Assembly: GCA_038229135.1 (NCBI GenBank)
Contig: JBBROS010000026.1
Span: 1 to 50,166, forward strand
Direction of reading: 5' to 3'
Source of the DNA: JBBROS01 sp038229135
Lineage (GTDB): Bacteria; Pseudomonadota; Alphaproteobacteria; Acetobacterales; Acetobacteraceae
DNA: 50,166 bases
Numbering within the stretch: position 1 is the stretch's first letter; every line of letters begins with the position of its first letter. The notes under the pieces are model-generated. The model ran no database searches and was not told where the DNA came from. It saw only the letters and a program-made list of their open reading frames with translations. Below, piece by piece: positions 1 to 6,781 of this stretch. The translations under genes were made by a program, and so were the position numbers.

Positions 1-85
1 GGGACAGGGCAGCGCGGGCCAGGGCAGCGCGGGACAGGGCAGCGCGGGACAGGGCAGCGCGGGACAGGGCAGCGCGGGACAGGGA
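1..85. repeat. 15-bp coding minisatellite at window edge
   Basis: Five complete copies and one partial copy of the unit GGGACAGGGCAGCGC run from base 1 to base 85. One copy carries an A-to-C change that is silent (GGA to GGC). In the frame of the following gene the unit encodes the pentapeptide GQGSA. The array touches the window edge, so its true length is unknown. Copy-number change would keep the reading frame. Confidence 0.9.
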
Positions 86-553
86 GGCTCAGGGCGGGCG
101 AGAACGCTCGTCGGTCACGCGCATAATGCCCTCGTCGAGACCCTCTCCTCCGGCAGCCCGCTTTCGCCCGCGGACTATGCCGCGCTGTTCGACGAGCCGC
201 TCCTCTATGACGACCGGGAGTTGACGGCGGCCCTTGTGGAGGCGCGTGCGCCGGTTCCGGCCACCGCGGAGGCGCTCGCGTCGGCCCCCGCCATCTCTTT
301 CGCGTCCGGCGCCGGTTTGCCCGGCATCGTGAGCGGGCGCCTGGCACTGCCGCCCGACGGCGCGGCGCTGCGGCGAAATCCGCTCTATGAGGGTGACCGC
401 GTGCGCTGGCCCTCGCCTCGATACGAGGCGGAATACGGCCCGCTCGCAACCTATCCGCTCGAGGCGGTCGGCCCCGAGGCGGCCGTAGCCGGACCCGAGA
501 CGGAGGCGCTTGCCCGCCGCCGCGTTCTGCTCGACCTGCCGGCGGGGTGGTAG
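2..553 (+). CDS. C-terminal part of unidentified protein with GQGSA repeats
   Basis: The frame is open from the first complete codon of the window to a TAG at 551-553, so the gene begins upstream of the window. About 28 residues of GQGSA repeat, a flexible linker-like stretch, are followed by roughly 155 residues rich in Ala, Leu and Pro. Recognisable pieces include NPLYEGDRVRWPSPRY, EYGPLATYP and a C-terminal RRRVLLDLPAGW. I do not recognise the family with certainty. The segment faintly recalls C-terminal regions of methyltransferase-type proteins found in glycosyltransferase clusters, but no catalytic motif is visible here. The oxidoreductase start codon follows the stop by two bases, so it is probably the upstream member of the same operon. 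Confidence 0.6.
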   Translation, partial: GQGSAGQGSAGQGSAGQGSAGQGSAGQGGSGRARTLVGHAHNALVETLSSGSPLSPADYAALFDEPLLYDDRELTAALVEARAPVPATAEALASAPAISFASGAGLPGIVSGRLALPPDGAALRRNPLYEGDRVRWPSPRYEAEYGPLATYPLEAVGPEAAVAGPETEALARRRVLLDLPAGW

Positions 554-555
554 TC

Positions 556-1596
556 ATGATCGGCCATGGCAAGCTGGGATGGGGCATCGCCGGCTGCGGC
601 TGGGTCGCGCGGGATTACGTAGGCCCGGCCATCGAGTCCAGCGCGAACGGGCGGCTTGTGGCGGTGTTCGACCCGCACGAGGGGGCGCGGGCGGCGGCGA
701 GCCTGCGGTTCGGCGTGCCGTCCATGGCCGACCTCCAGGCATTCTGCCGCACGCCGGGGCTGGATGCCGTCTACGTCGCGGCCCCGAACCACGCGCACCG
801 TGCGCTGGTGGAGGCGGCGGCGGCGGCGGGCAAGCCCGTGTTGTGCGAGAAGCCCATGGCAACCAACCTGGCCGATGCGGAGGCGATGGTCGCGGCCTGC
901 GCACGGGCCGGCGTGCGATATGCGACCGCCTTCGACCAACGGTTCCACGCGGCGCACCAGGCACTGGCCGGGCTCGTCCGAAGCGGGCGGCTCGGCACCG
1001 TCACGGCCATCCGGATCGTTTACGCCTGCTGGCTCGGCACCGAATGGGCCGGCGACGCGCTCGGGGGGGAGAACTGGCGCATCGACCCGCGCCGGGCCGG
1101 GGGCGGGGCATTGTTCGACCTGGCGCCGCACGGGCTCGACCTGTCCGCCATGCTGCTCGGCGAGCCGCTGATCGACGTGGCGGCCATGGGCCAGTCCGCC
1201 GTGCACCGCTATGCAGTTGAGGATGGCGCGTTGCTGATGGCGCGCAGCCGGTCGGGGGTGCTGGTGCAGATGCATGTGGCCTATAACTGCCCCGAGACGT
1301 TGCCGCGCCGGCGGCTCGAGGTTCAGGGCACGGGGGGGCTCGCGGTGGCGACCGACACGATGGGCCAGGTGGCCGGCGGCACGCTGGAGCTGATCGACTC
1401 GGCGACGGGGGCCACCGAGGCCGTGCCCGTGCCCGGCGCCGAGCGTTCGCCCTTCCTGAACCAGGCCGAGGCGTTCGCGGCCTGGATCCGGGGTGGGCCA
1501 TGGCCGTTCACGCCCGAGCACGACCTTGCCACAATGCGCCTGCTGATGCGGGCGCAAGACATGGCGAAGGCGGGGGCGGTGGCACATGCCGCTTAG
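556..1596 (+). CDS. Gfo/Idh/MocA-family NAD(P)-dependent oxidoreductase
   Basis: 346 residues, normal for the family. The N-terminal Rossmann fold has IAGCGW at 11-16. The family's EKP motif, carrying the catalytic Lys, is at 98-100, and the C-terminal half has FDLAPHGLD near 187-195, where the active-site His is expected. Members oxidise or reduce a hydroxyl of a sugar, inositol or related polyol; the substrate cannot be read from sequence. ATG 556 is preferred over GTG 547 because a GGCGGGG stretch sits about eight bases upstream of it. The gene overlaps the next by 11 bases, placing it in an operon with an MBL-fold protein, a YcaO and a TIM-barrel isomerase. Confidence 0.88.
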   Translation: MIGHGKLGWGIAGCGWVARDYVGPAIESSANGRLVAVFDPHEGARAAASLRFGVPSMADLQAFCRTPGLDAVYVAAPNHAHRALVEAAAAAGKPVLCEKPMATNLADAEAMVAACARAGVRYATAFDQRFHAAHQALAGLVRSGRLGTVTAIRIVYACWLGTEWAGDALGGENWRIDPRRAGGGALFDLAPHGLDLSAMLLGEPLIDVAAMGQSAVHRYAVEDGALLMARSRSGVLVQMHVAYNCPETLPRRRLEVQGTGGLAVATDTMGQVAGGTLELIDSATGATEAVPVPGAERSPFLNQAEAFAAWIRGGPWPFTPEHDLATMRLLMRAQDMAKAGAVAHAA

Positions 1597-2407
1597 CCCC
1601 TGGTCCTGCACGAATTGCGGGCACTGGCAGCGTTATTTCGAGCGACCGCCCAACTGCCCCATCTGCTCGGACGTTCGTAACGATCTGCCCGTGGATGGTT
1701 GGGAGTTCCTCACGCCAGACCAGGTGCTGCCCAAGCTCGAGCACCATTGGCGGGAGGTGCTGCCGGGCCTGTGGGAGTTCTGGTCGACACCGCGCTACGG
1801 GCTGGACGGGCATGGCTGGCTGCTGACCTACCCGGACGGCAACGTGGCCTTCGAGGCAGCGCCGCTCTATTCCGAGGCGGCGCTCGACAAGATCGAGCAG
1901 CTCGGCGGCATACGCTGGCTCGGCTCCAGCCATCCGCACGGCTACGGCGCGCTGTATCAGTTGCAGGACCGGTTCCAGCCGGAGCTGCTGATCCAGAAGG
2001 ACGACCTTCAGTGGACCAAGGCGTTCCGCGTCACGGTCCCATATGACGAGACCTACGAGATCCGCCCCGGGCTGACGCTCCACCACACCGGCGGCCACTA
2101 CGAAGGCCACGCAGTGCTCCACGATGCCGCAAGGCGTGCAGTGTTTTGCGGCGATGCGTTGAAGATCGACTTCGACGCGGACGGCACGGCGCAACGCATC
2201 AGCACGCACAAGGCCTACCACAAGCAGATCCCGCTCAGCCGGGGCGAGGCGCAGCGATACCGCGACGTGTTCGCGCGGCTGGATTTCATCGCGGCCTTCA
2301 CACCGTTCGAGTATGCGACGGGCCTCGATACCGCCGCGGCGTTGCGGCTGTTCGACGAGATGATCGAGGGTCCGTCCGATACGCGCCCGAGGCCGATCTT
2401 GCGATGA
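1586..2407 (+). CDS. Metallo-beta-lactamase-fold protein with N-terminal zinc ribbon
   Basis: 273 residues. The first 30 carry two CxxC knuckles (C8/C11 and C24/C27), a rubredoxin-like zinc ribbon. The rest looks like a metallo-beta-lactamase fold: SSHPHGYG at 114-121, HHTGGHYEGH at 166-175 and FCGD ending at D190. The usual HxHxDH signature is reduced to HPHGYG, so two of the standard metal ligands are missing and the site is either mononuclear or altered. This makes both hydrolysis and a redox or structural role possible. It starts inside the end of the oxidoreductase gene and its TGA overlaps the ATG of the YcaO gene, suggesting coupled expression. Confidence 0.8.
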   Translation: MPLSPWSCTNCGHWQRYFERPPNCPICSDVRNDLPVDGWEFLTPDQVLPKLEHHWREVLPGLWEFWSTPRYGLDGHGWLLTYPDGNVAFEAAPLYSEAALDKIEQLGGIRWLGSSHPHGYGALYQLQDRFQPELLIQKDDLQWTKAFRVTVPYDETYEIRPGLTLHHTGGHYEGHAVLHDAARRAVFCGDALKIDFDADGTAQRISTHKAYHKQIPLSRGEAQRYRDVFARLDFIAAFTPFEYATGLDTAAALRLFDEMIEGPSDTRPRPILR

Positions 2408-3909
2408 GTCACGTGTTGCCGAAGGACATGCCGGATGCGGCGGCGGCTTACGTGGCGTCGATGCCAGAGGGGCGGGTCGAACTGTTCCCGCTGAGCGCGC
2501 TGGACCGGACCGGGGTCAGTTGCTGGAACGCGATCTTCCTGAACAAGGACGGCACGCGTTGGCACGGCGTGGCGCCGCATGGGGTGGGCTACGGCGTGGA
2601 CGACGCCAGTGCCATCATCGGCACCACGGGGGAGCTGGCCGAGGCGGTGCATTCGGCAGTGCAGGTGCATCGAATGGAGCGGCGCGTTGGCACCTATGCG
2701 GCGCTGCGCGGCGAGTTGGGCGCGCGCGCCGTGGCGGACCCGCTGGCGCTGTGCCTGCCTGCAGGCAGCTCCATCGACCACGACACGCCGCTCGAATGGG
2801 TTCCAGCCCGGCGCTGGCCGTCTGCCGAGACGGTGTGGCTCCCGATCGACATCGCGGCCTGCTCGGTGGGGGATTTGTCGGAGGGCTACATCCCGTTCAC
2901 CACGCCGATCACCAACGGCCTGGGTGCGGGCCCGACGCTGGACTTCGCCATCGGGCACGGCTTGTGCGAGCTGTTGCAGCGGGACGGCAACGGGCTCGGG
3001 TTCCGGGCGATGGACCGTGGCATCGCGCTGGACCTGGGCGACGGCCCCAAGGACCCGCGAACCAGGGCGCTGCTCGAGCGGCTGAACGGGCTAGGGATCG
3101 AGGTGATCCCGAAATTCGCGACCGACGAGTTCGGCACGGCGAATGTCTATTGCGTGGGCGCCGAGCGGGACGGGGTGGAGGCGGCGTTCCCGATCATGGT
3201 GACGGCCTGCGGCGAAGCGGCGTCGTTGGACCGGGAGCATGCGCTGCGGAAGGCAGTGTTCGAGTTCGCGGCGGCGCGGATGCGCAAGGTGTTCAGCCAC
3301 GCGCCGCTGGCCGCCGTGGCAGGTGTGGCGCCGCCGGGCTATCTGGACCGGTTCCGGGCGTATCACTCGCTGGCTGGGGAAGAGAGCCGGGCGCTGCGGG
3401 AGATGGTGCGGTGGCTGTCGCTCGATCAGGCGGCGCTGAAGGGGCTGCTGGCCGACACCGTGCTGAGCCGGCGCAGCACGAAGGCGTTCGCCGAGTTGCC
3501 GGAGTGGGAAGGGGCGCTGTCGGGCACGGAGCTCGTGCAGGAGCTGAGCCGGCGGTTTGCGGCACAAGGTATGGAGATCCTTTACCTCGACTGGTCGCCG
3601 CCGCATGCCCCAGGCGTTCACGTGGTCAAGGCGTTCGTGCCGGGGCTGGAGGTGGAGACGATGAGCTACCACCGCATCGGCGCGCGCGGGGTGCGGAAGC
3701 TGATGGAGCGGGGGAGCCCCCTCGTGGGCCTGGGCACGCCGCCGCCCGGTGCCGCACTGGTGCGGCTCCCGGCGCACGAGGCAGCGGATTTCAAGAAGTC
3801 GCCGTGGCTCGACGTGGATGCGGTGGACCGGATCGTGGGCGGGCTGTACCCGCTCTATCGGGAGCCCGAAGTGCATTACGCGCCGCTGTCGATGGAACGG
3901 CGCGCATGA
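2404..3909 (+). CDS. YcaO-domain protein
   Basis: 501 residues. TNGLGAGPTL at 170-179, followed by CELLQRD at 188-194, matches the hallmark of YcaO proteins (SNGLAAGxTLxEA followed by ExIERD), which form part of the MgATP site. YcaO enzymes activate amide oxygens with ATP to make azolines, thioamides or amidines, usually in peptides, and some act outside peptide modification. No TfuA partner, E1-like protein or recognisable precursor peptide is present nearby. The start is ATG 2404, overlapping the previous stop as ATGA; the frame is open further upstream but that part lies inside the MBL gene. The substrate is unknown. Confidence 0.85.
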   Translation: MSHVLPKDMPDAAAAYVASMPEGRVELFPLSALDRTGVSCWNAIFLNKDGTRWHGVAPHGVGYGVDDASAIIGTTGELAEAVHSAVQVHRMERRVGTYAALRGELGARAVADPLALCLPAGSSIDHDTPLEWVPARRWPSAETVWLPIDIAACSVGDLSEGYIPFTTPITNGLGAGPTLDFAIGHGLCELLQRDGNGLGFRAMDRGIALDLGDGPKDPRTRALLERLNGLGIEVIPKFATDEFGTANVYCVGAERDGVEAAFPIMVTACGEAASLDREHALRKAVFEFAAARMRKVFSHAPLAAVAGVAPPGYLDRFRAYHSLAGEESRALREMVRWLSLDQAALKGLLADTVLSRRSTKAFAELPEWEGALSGTELVQELSRRFAAQGMEILYLDWSPPHAPGVHVVKAFVPGLEVETMSYHRIGARGVRKLMERGSPLVGLGTPPPGAALVRLPAHEAADFKKSPWLDVDAVDRIVGGLYPLYREPEVHYAPLSMERRA

Positions 3910-4727
3910 CCCTTCGCTTCGCCTACAACACCAATGGCTGCGCGAACCATCGGCTGGACGACGCGCTCGGGCTGATCGCCGATGCCGGGTATGACGGCGT
4001 GGCGCTGACGTTGGACATCCATCACCTGGACCCATTCGCCGACGGGTTCGCCCGGGAGCGGGCGCGTGTTGCGGCGCGGCTGCGGTCGTTGGGGCTGGGC
4101 TGCGTGGTGGAGACGGGGGCGCGCTACCTGCTCGACCCGCGGGCCAAGCATGAGCCGACCTTGGTGACGGCCAGCGCCGAAGGCCGGGCGCGGCGTGTGG
4201 AGTTCCTGAGCCGGGCGCTGGAGGTGGCGGCCGATACCGGGGCGGACGCGATGAGCTTCTGGGCTGGCGTGCCGAAGCCGGGTGTGGGGCGAGCCGAGGC
4301 GAATGACTGGCTGCGCGCCGGGGTGGAGCAGGTGGTGCGCCGGGCAGAGCAACTCGGCACTTTGGCGGCGCTGGAGCCGGAGCCGGGCATGCTGATCGAG
4401 ACGACGATGGACTGGGCGGCACTGGACATCCCGGGCCTCCGGCTCGCGCTCGACACGGGGCACTGCATCGTGACGGGCGAGCGGGATCCGGCCGAGGCGG
4501 TTCGGGCGTTCGCGGCGCAGCTCGGCACGGTGTCGATCGAGGACATGAAGCGGGGCGTGCACGTCCATCTCCCGTTCGGCGAGGGCGACATGGACGTGCC
4601 CTCCATCCTGCGCGCGCTCGAGGACATCGGGTTTGAGAAACTCGTCTGCGTCGAGTTGAGCCGTGAGAGCCACCGGGCGGACGTCATGGTGCCCCGAAGC
4701 CTGTCCTACCTGCGGGAAGCCGCATGA
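3906..4727 (+). CDS. Sugar phosphate isomerase/epimerase-like TIM-barrel protein
   Basis: 273 residues of the xylose-isomerase-like/AP-endonuclease-2 superfamily. Likely divalent-metal ligands and neighbours are LEPEP at 156-160, DTGHC at 183-187, HVHLPFGEGDMD at 219-230 and the C-terminal CVELSRESH starting near 248. Proteins of this type isomerise or epimerise ketoses, inositol intermediates or related compounds. ATGA overlaps at both ends tie it to the YcaO gene upstream and the GT4 gene downstream. Together with the Gfo/Idh/MocA oxidoreductase this resembles the enzyme pairing used for polyol or amino-sugar chemistry; that link is inference. Confidence 0.85.
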   Translation: MTLRFAYNTNGCANHRLDDALGLIADAGYDGVALTLDIHHLDPFADGFARERARVAARLRSLGLGCVVETGARYLLDPRAKHEPTLVTASAEGRARRVEFLSRALEVAADTGADAMSFWAGVPKPGVGRAEANDWLRAGVEQVVRRAEQLGTLAALEPEPGMLIETTMDWAALDIPGLRLALDTGHCIVTGERDPAEAVRAFAAQLGTVSIEDMKRGVHVHLPFGEGDMDVPSILRALEDIGFEKLVCVELSRESHRADVMVPRSLSYLREAA

Positions 4728-5932
4728 GGGTGTGCTTCGTCAGCCGGCGGTTCTTTCCTGCGATATCAGGCATGAGCGTCTATGCGCTCAACCTGCTGCG
4801 GGAGCTGGTGGTGGCCGGCCACGAGGTCACGATGATCAGCCAGTATCGCGGGGACGCGTTCGGGCGGCGCGTCTATGGCGGGGGGCCGCCGCCCGAGGTG
4901 CCGGGTGTGCGCGTGGTCGGGCTCGAGCAGCGCGGCGAGCAGGATGGCGGCGATTTCGAGCGGGATGTCGACGCCATGGTGGAGGCTATCGTTGCCGAGC
5001 ACGCGCGGACGCCGTTCGACGTGCTGCATGCGCAATACGGCTACCCGTGCGGCTGGGCCACGGTGCTCGCCGGCCAGCGTCTCGGCCTGCCCAGCGTGGT
5101 GTCCATCCAGGGCGGCGACGGGCACTGGGTGGGGAGCTGCTGCGAGACACATCGCCTGGCCATGGTGCGCGTGCTGGACCATGCGAACGCCGTGCTCATC
5201 GGCTGTGACAGCTTCCGCGACGAGGTGGTGGAGCGCCTCGGGACGGACCCGGCCCGCTTCACCATCGTGCCCGGCGCCGTCGACACGGGGCGGTTCACGC
5301 CCGGGCCGGCGATGGCGGACGACGTGCCGGTCCTGCTGTATCATGGCCGGGTGGATGCGCGGAAAGGCGTGCTGGACATGCTCCAGGCCGTGGCTGCGAT
5401 GCGCGAGGACCGGTTCCGGCTGCTGATCAGCGGCATCGGACCCACCTATGATGAGGCGGCGGCCATGATCGAGCGCCTGGGTCTGTCCGACCGCGTGCAG
5501 ATGACGGGCTATGTGGAATACGAAGCCGTGCCGGAAGTGTATCGGCGGGCGCACGTGTTCGTCTCGCCGACCTATGCCGAGGGGTTCAGCAACACCATCC
5601 TCGAAGCCATGGCGAGCGGCCTCGCCGTCGTGTCCTGCCGGTCGGTGGGCGTTGTGGATTGTGTCCGTGACGGCGAGAACGGGCTGCTGACGGACCCGGG
5701 CGACGTGCCGGCGTTGACTGCGGCGCTGCAGCTTGTGGTGCGGGATGCGGCGCTGCGGCAGCGGCTGGCCGCGGCGGCGCTCGAGGAGTGCCGGGCGGTC
5801 TACTCCTGGCAGAAGGTGGGCCAACAGATCATGGGCATCTACGCCGCCACGGCCGGCCAGGCGCCGCACCCCGTGGACCCGGCGCTCCCGATCATGCCCT
5901 GCCGGTTCCGCGCGGAGCCGCACCTGCTGTGA
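4724..5932 (+). CDS. Glycosyltransferase family 4 protein
   Basis: 402 residues with the GT-B two-Rossmann layout. The N-terminus (MRVCFVSRRFFPAISG) has the glycine loop typical of the acceptor domain. The donor site carries the retaining GT4 signature in YAEGFSNTILEAMASG, with an E-x7-E pair near 286-294, followed by CVRDGENGLL. It most likely transfers a sugar from a nucleotide sugar in the cytoplasm. The start overlaps the TIM-barrel stop (ATGA) and the end overlaps the PIG-L start (GTGA). A GT4 next to a PIG-L deacetylase is the arrangement seen in mycothiol and bacillithiol synthesis and in some N-acetyl-sugar antibiotic pathways. Confidence 0.88.
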   Translation: MRVCFVSRRFFPAISGMSVYALNLLRELVVAGHEVTMISQYRGDAFGRRVYGGGPPPEVPGVRVVGLEQRGEQDGGDFERDVDAMVEAIVAEHARTPFDVLHAQYGYPCGWATVLAGQRLGLPSVVSIQGGDGHWVGSCCETHRLAMVRVLDHANAVLIGCDSFRDEVVERLGTDPARFTIVPGAVDTGRFTPGPAMADDVPVLLYHGRVDARKGVLDMLQAVAAMREDRFRLLISGIGPTYDEAAAMIERLGLSDRVQMTGYVEYEAVPEVYRRAHVFVSPTYAEGFSNTILEAMASGLAVVSCRSVGVVDCVRDGENGLLTDPGDVPALTAALQLVVRDAALRQRLAAAALEECRAVYSWQKVGQQIMGIYAATAGQAPHPVDPALPIMPCRFRAEPHLL

Positions 5933-6690
5933 GGGTGGCGCTCGCGCTGTCCCCGCATCTGGACGATGCCGCGTTCTCCTGCGGTGGCATCCTCGCCCGC
6001 CTGGTGCAGGCCGGATGGCGCGTCGTGATGGCCACGGCCTTCACCCGGAGCATCCACCCCGCCGAAGGCTTCGCCCTGGCCTGCCAGCTCGACAAGGGGC
6101 TGCCGGCCACCGTCGACTACATGGCGTTACGCCGGGCCGAGGATGCGGCGGCGGCGGCGGCGCTCGGCGTGGAGCCACGCTGGCTCGACCTGCCCGAAGC
6201 GCCGCATCGTGGCTACGACTCCGCTCCGGCGCTGTTCGGCGAGGCGCTGCCGGATGACGCAGTGTGGCGCGACCTCTCCTGGCTCATCGTCGACCTGGTG
6301 GCCGAGCTGAAGCCAGCGCTCGTGCTCTCCTGCCAGGGGCTCGGGCGGCACGTGGACCACCGGCAGATGATCCGCGCCGTGGAGCACGCCCGGCTCGATA
6401 CGCCGACGGCCTACTATCGCGACACACCCTATGCGATGCGGAACCCTGCAGCGTTGCCTTGCGTAGAGATCGTTGGACTCAGCGAGGTGGTTGTGACGAT
6501 TGCGGATGCACTGGCGGCAAAGGTTGCGGCGTCTTGCGCGTACGGAAGCCAGGTCGGCTTCCAGTTCGGCGGCGCGGCGGCGACGGCGGCGGCGCTGGAG
6601 GCTTTCTCCCAGGCCGAAGGCGGTGGCCGTCCGGCCGAGCGGCTGCTCGCCCGGGGCTGGGCGGACCCGTTCGAGGGCGCACTGTCGTAA
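5929..6690 (+). CDS. PIG-L family deacetylase
   Basis: 253 residues from GTG 5929, which overlaps the GT4 stop as GTGA. The zinc-binding motif PHLDD at 9-13 and the second motif HVDH at 141-144 are both intact, so it should be catalytically competent. The family removes N-acetyl groups from GlcNAc-containing conjugates (for example MshB and BshB). The GT4 immediately upstream may make its substrate. It is the last gene of the overlapping run; a 91-base gap follows. Confidence 0.87.
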   Translation: MRVALALSPHLDDAAFSCGGILARLVQAGWRVVMATAFTRSIHPAEGFALACQLDKGLPATVDYMALRRAEDAAAAAALGVEPRWLDLPEAPHRGYDSAPALFGEALPDDAVWRDLSWLIVDLVAELKPALVLSCQGLGRHVDHRQMIRAVEHARLDTPTAYYRDTPYAMRNPAALPCVEIVGLSEVVVTIADALAAKVAASCAYGSQVGFQFGGAAATAAALEAFSQAEGGGRPAERLLARGWADPFEGALS

Positions 6691-6737
6691 GAACACCGCG
6701 CCCGGGCCATGACCCGGCCATATTTGGAGGTTTATTC

Positions 6738-6770
6738 CTTGCCGCGACACTCCGAGACCCGAGCGGCAAG
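6738..6770 (+). promoter_or_regulatory. Inverted repeat reaching the OpgH-like ribosome binding site
   Basis: CTTGCCGC (6738-6745) and GCGGCAAG (6763-6770) form a perfect 8-bp stem around a 17-base loop. The right arm runs into the AGAAGG ribosome binding site of the gene at 6782. A 23-codon ORF (ATG 6709 to TGA 6778-6780) spans the hairpin and ends one base before the ATG. This could be a leader controlling translation, but no ribosome binding site is obvious for the small ORF. Confidence 0.35.
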
Positions 6771-6781
6771 AAGGCCCTGAC

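Noticed and set aside
1..85. CRISPR-like repeat at the window start
   Set aside because: Units are directly adjacent without spacers and lie in a coding frame; it is a minisatellite.
2520..4727. Very long alternative-frame ORFs over the YcaO gene and elsewhere
   Set aside because: They are GC-driven shadows rich in Arg, Gly and Ala with no family motifs, and they overlap genes with clear motifs.
556..6690. RiPP precursor peptide within the YcaO operon
   Set aside because: Genes overlap with no space, and the one gap (6691-6781) offers only a 23-codon ORF without Cys, without a clear ribosome binding site and lying directly before the OpgH-like gene.
4724..6690. A bona fide bacillithiol or mycothiol locus
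   Set aside because: No BshC or MshC-type Cys ligase is present; only the two-enzyme arrangement is similar, so it is kept as an inference.
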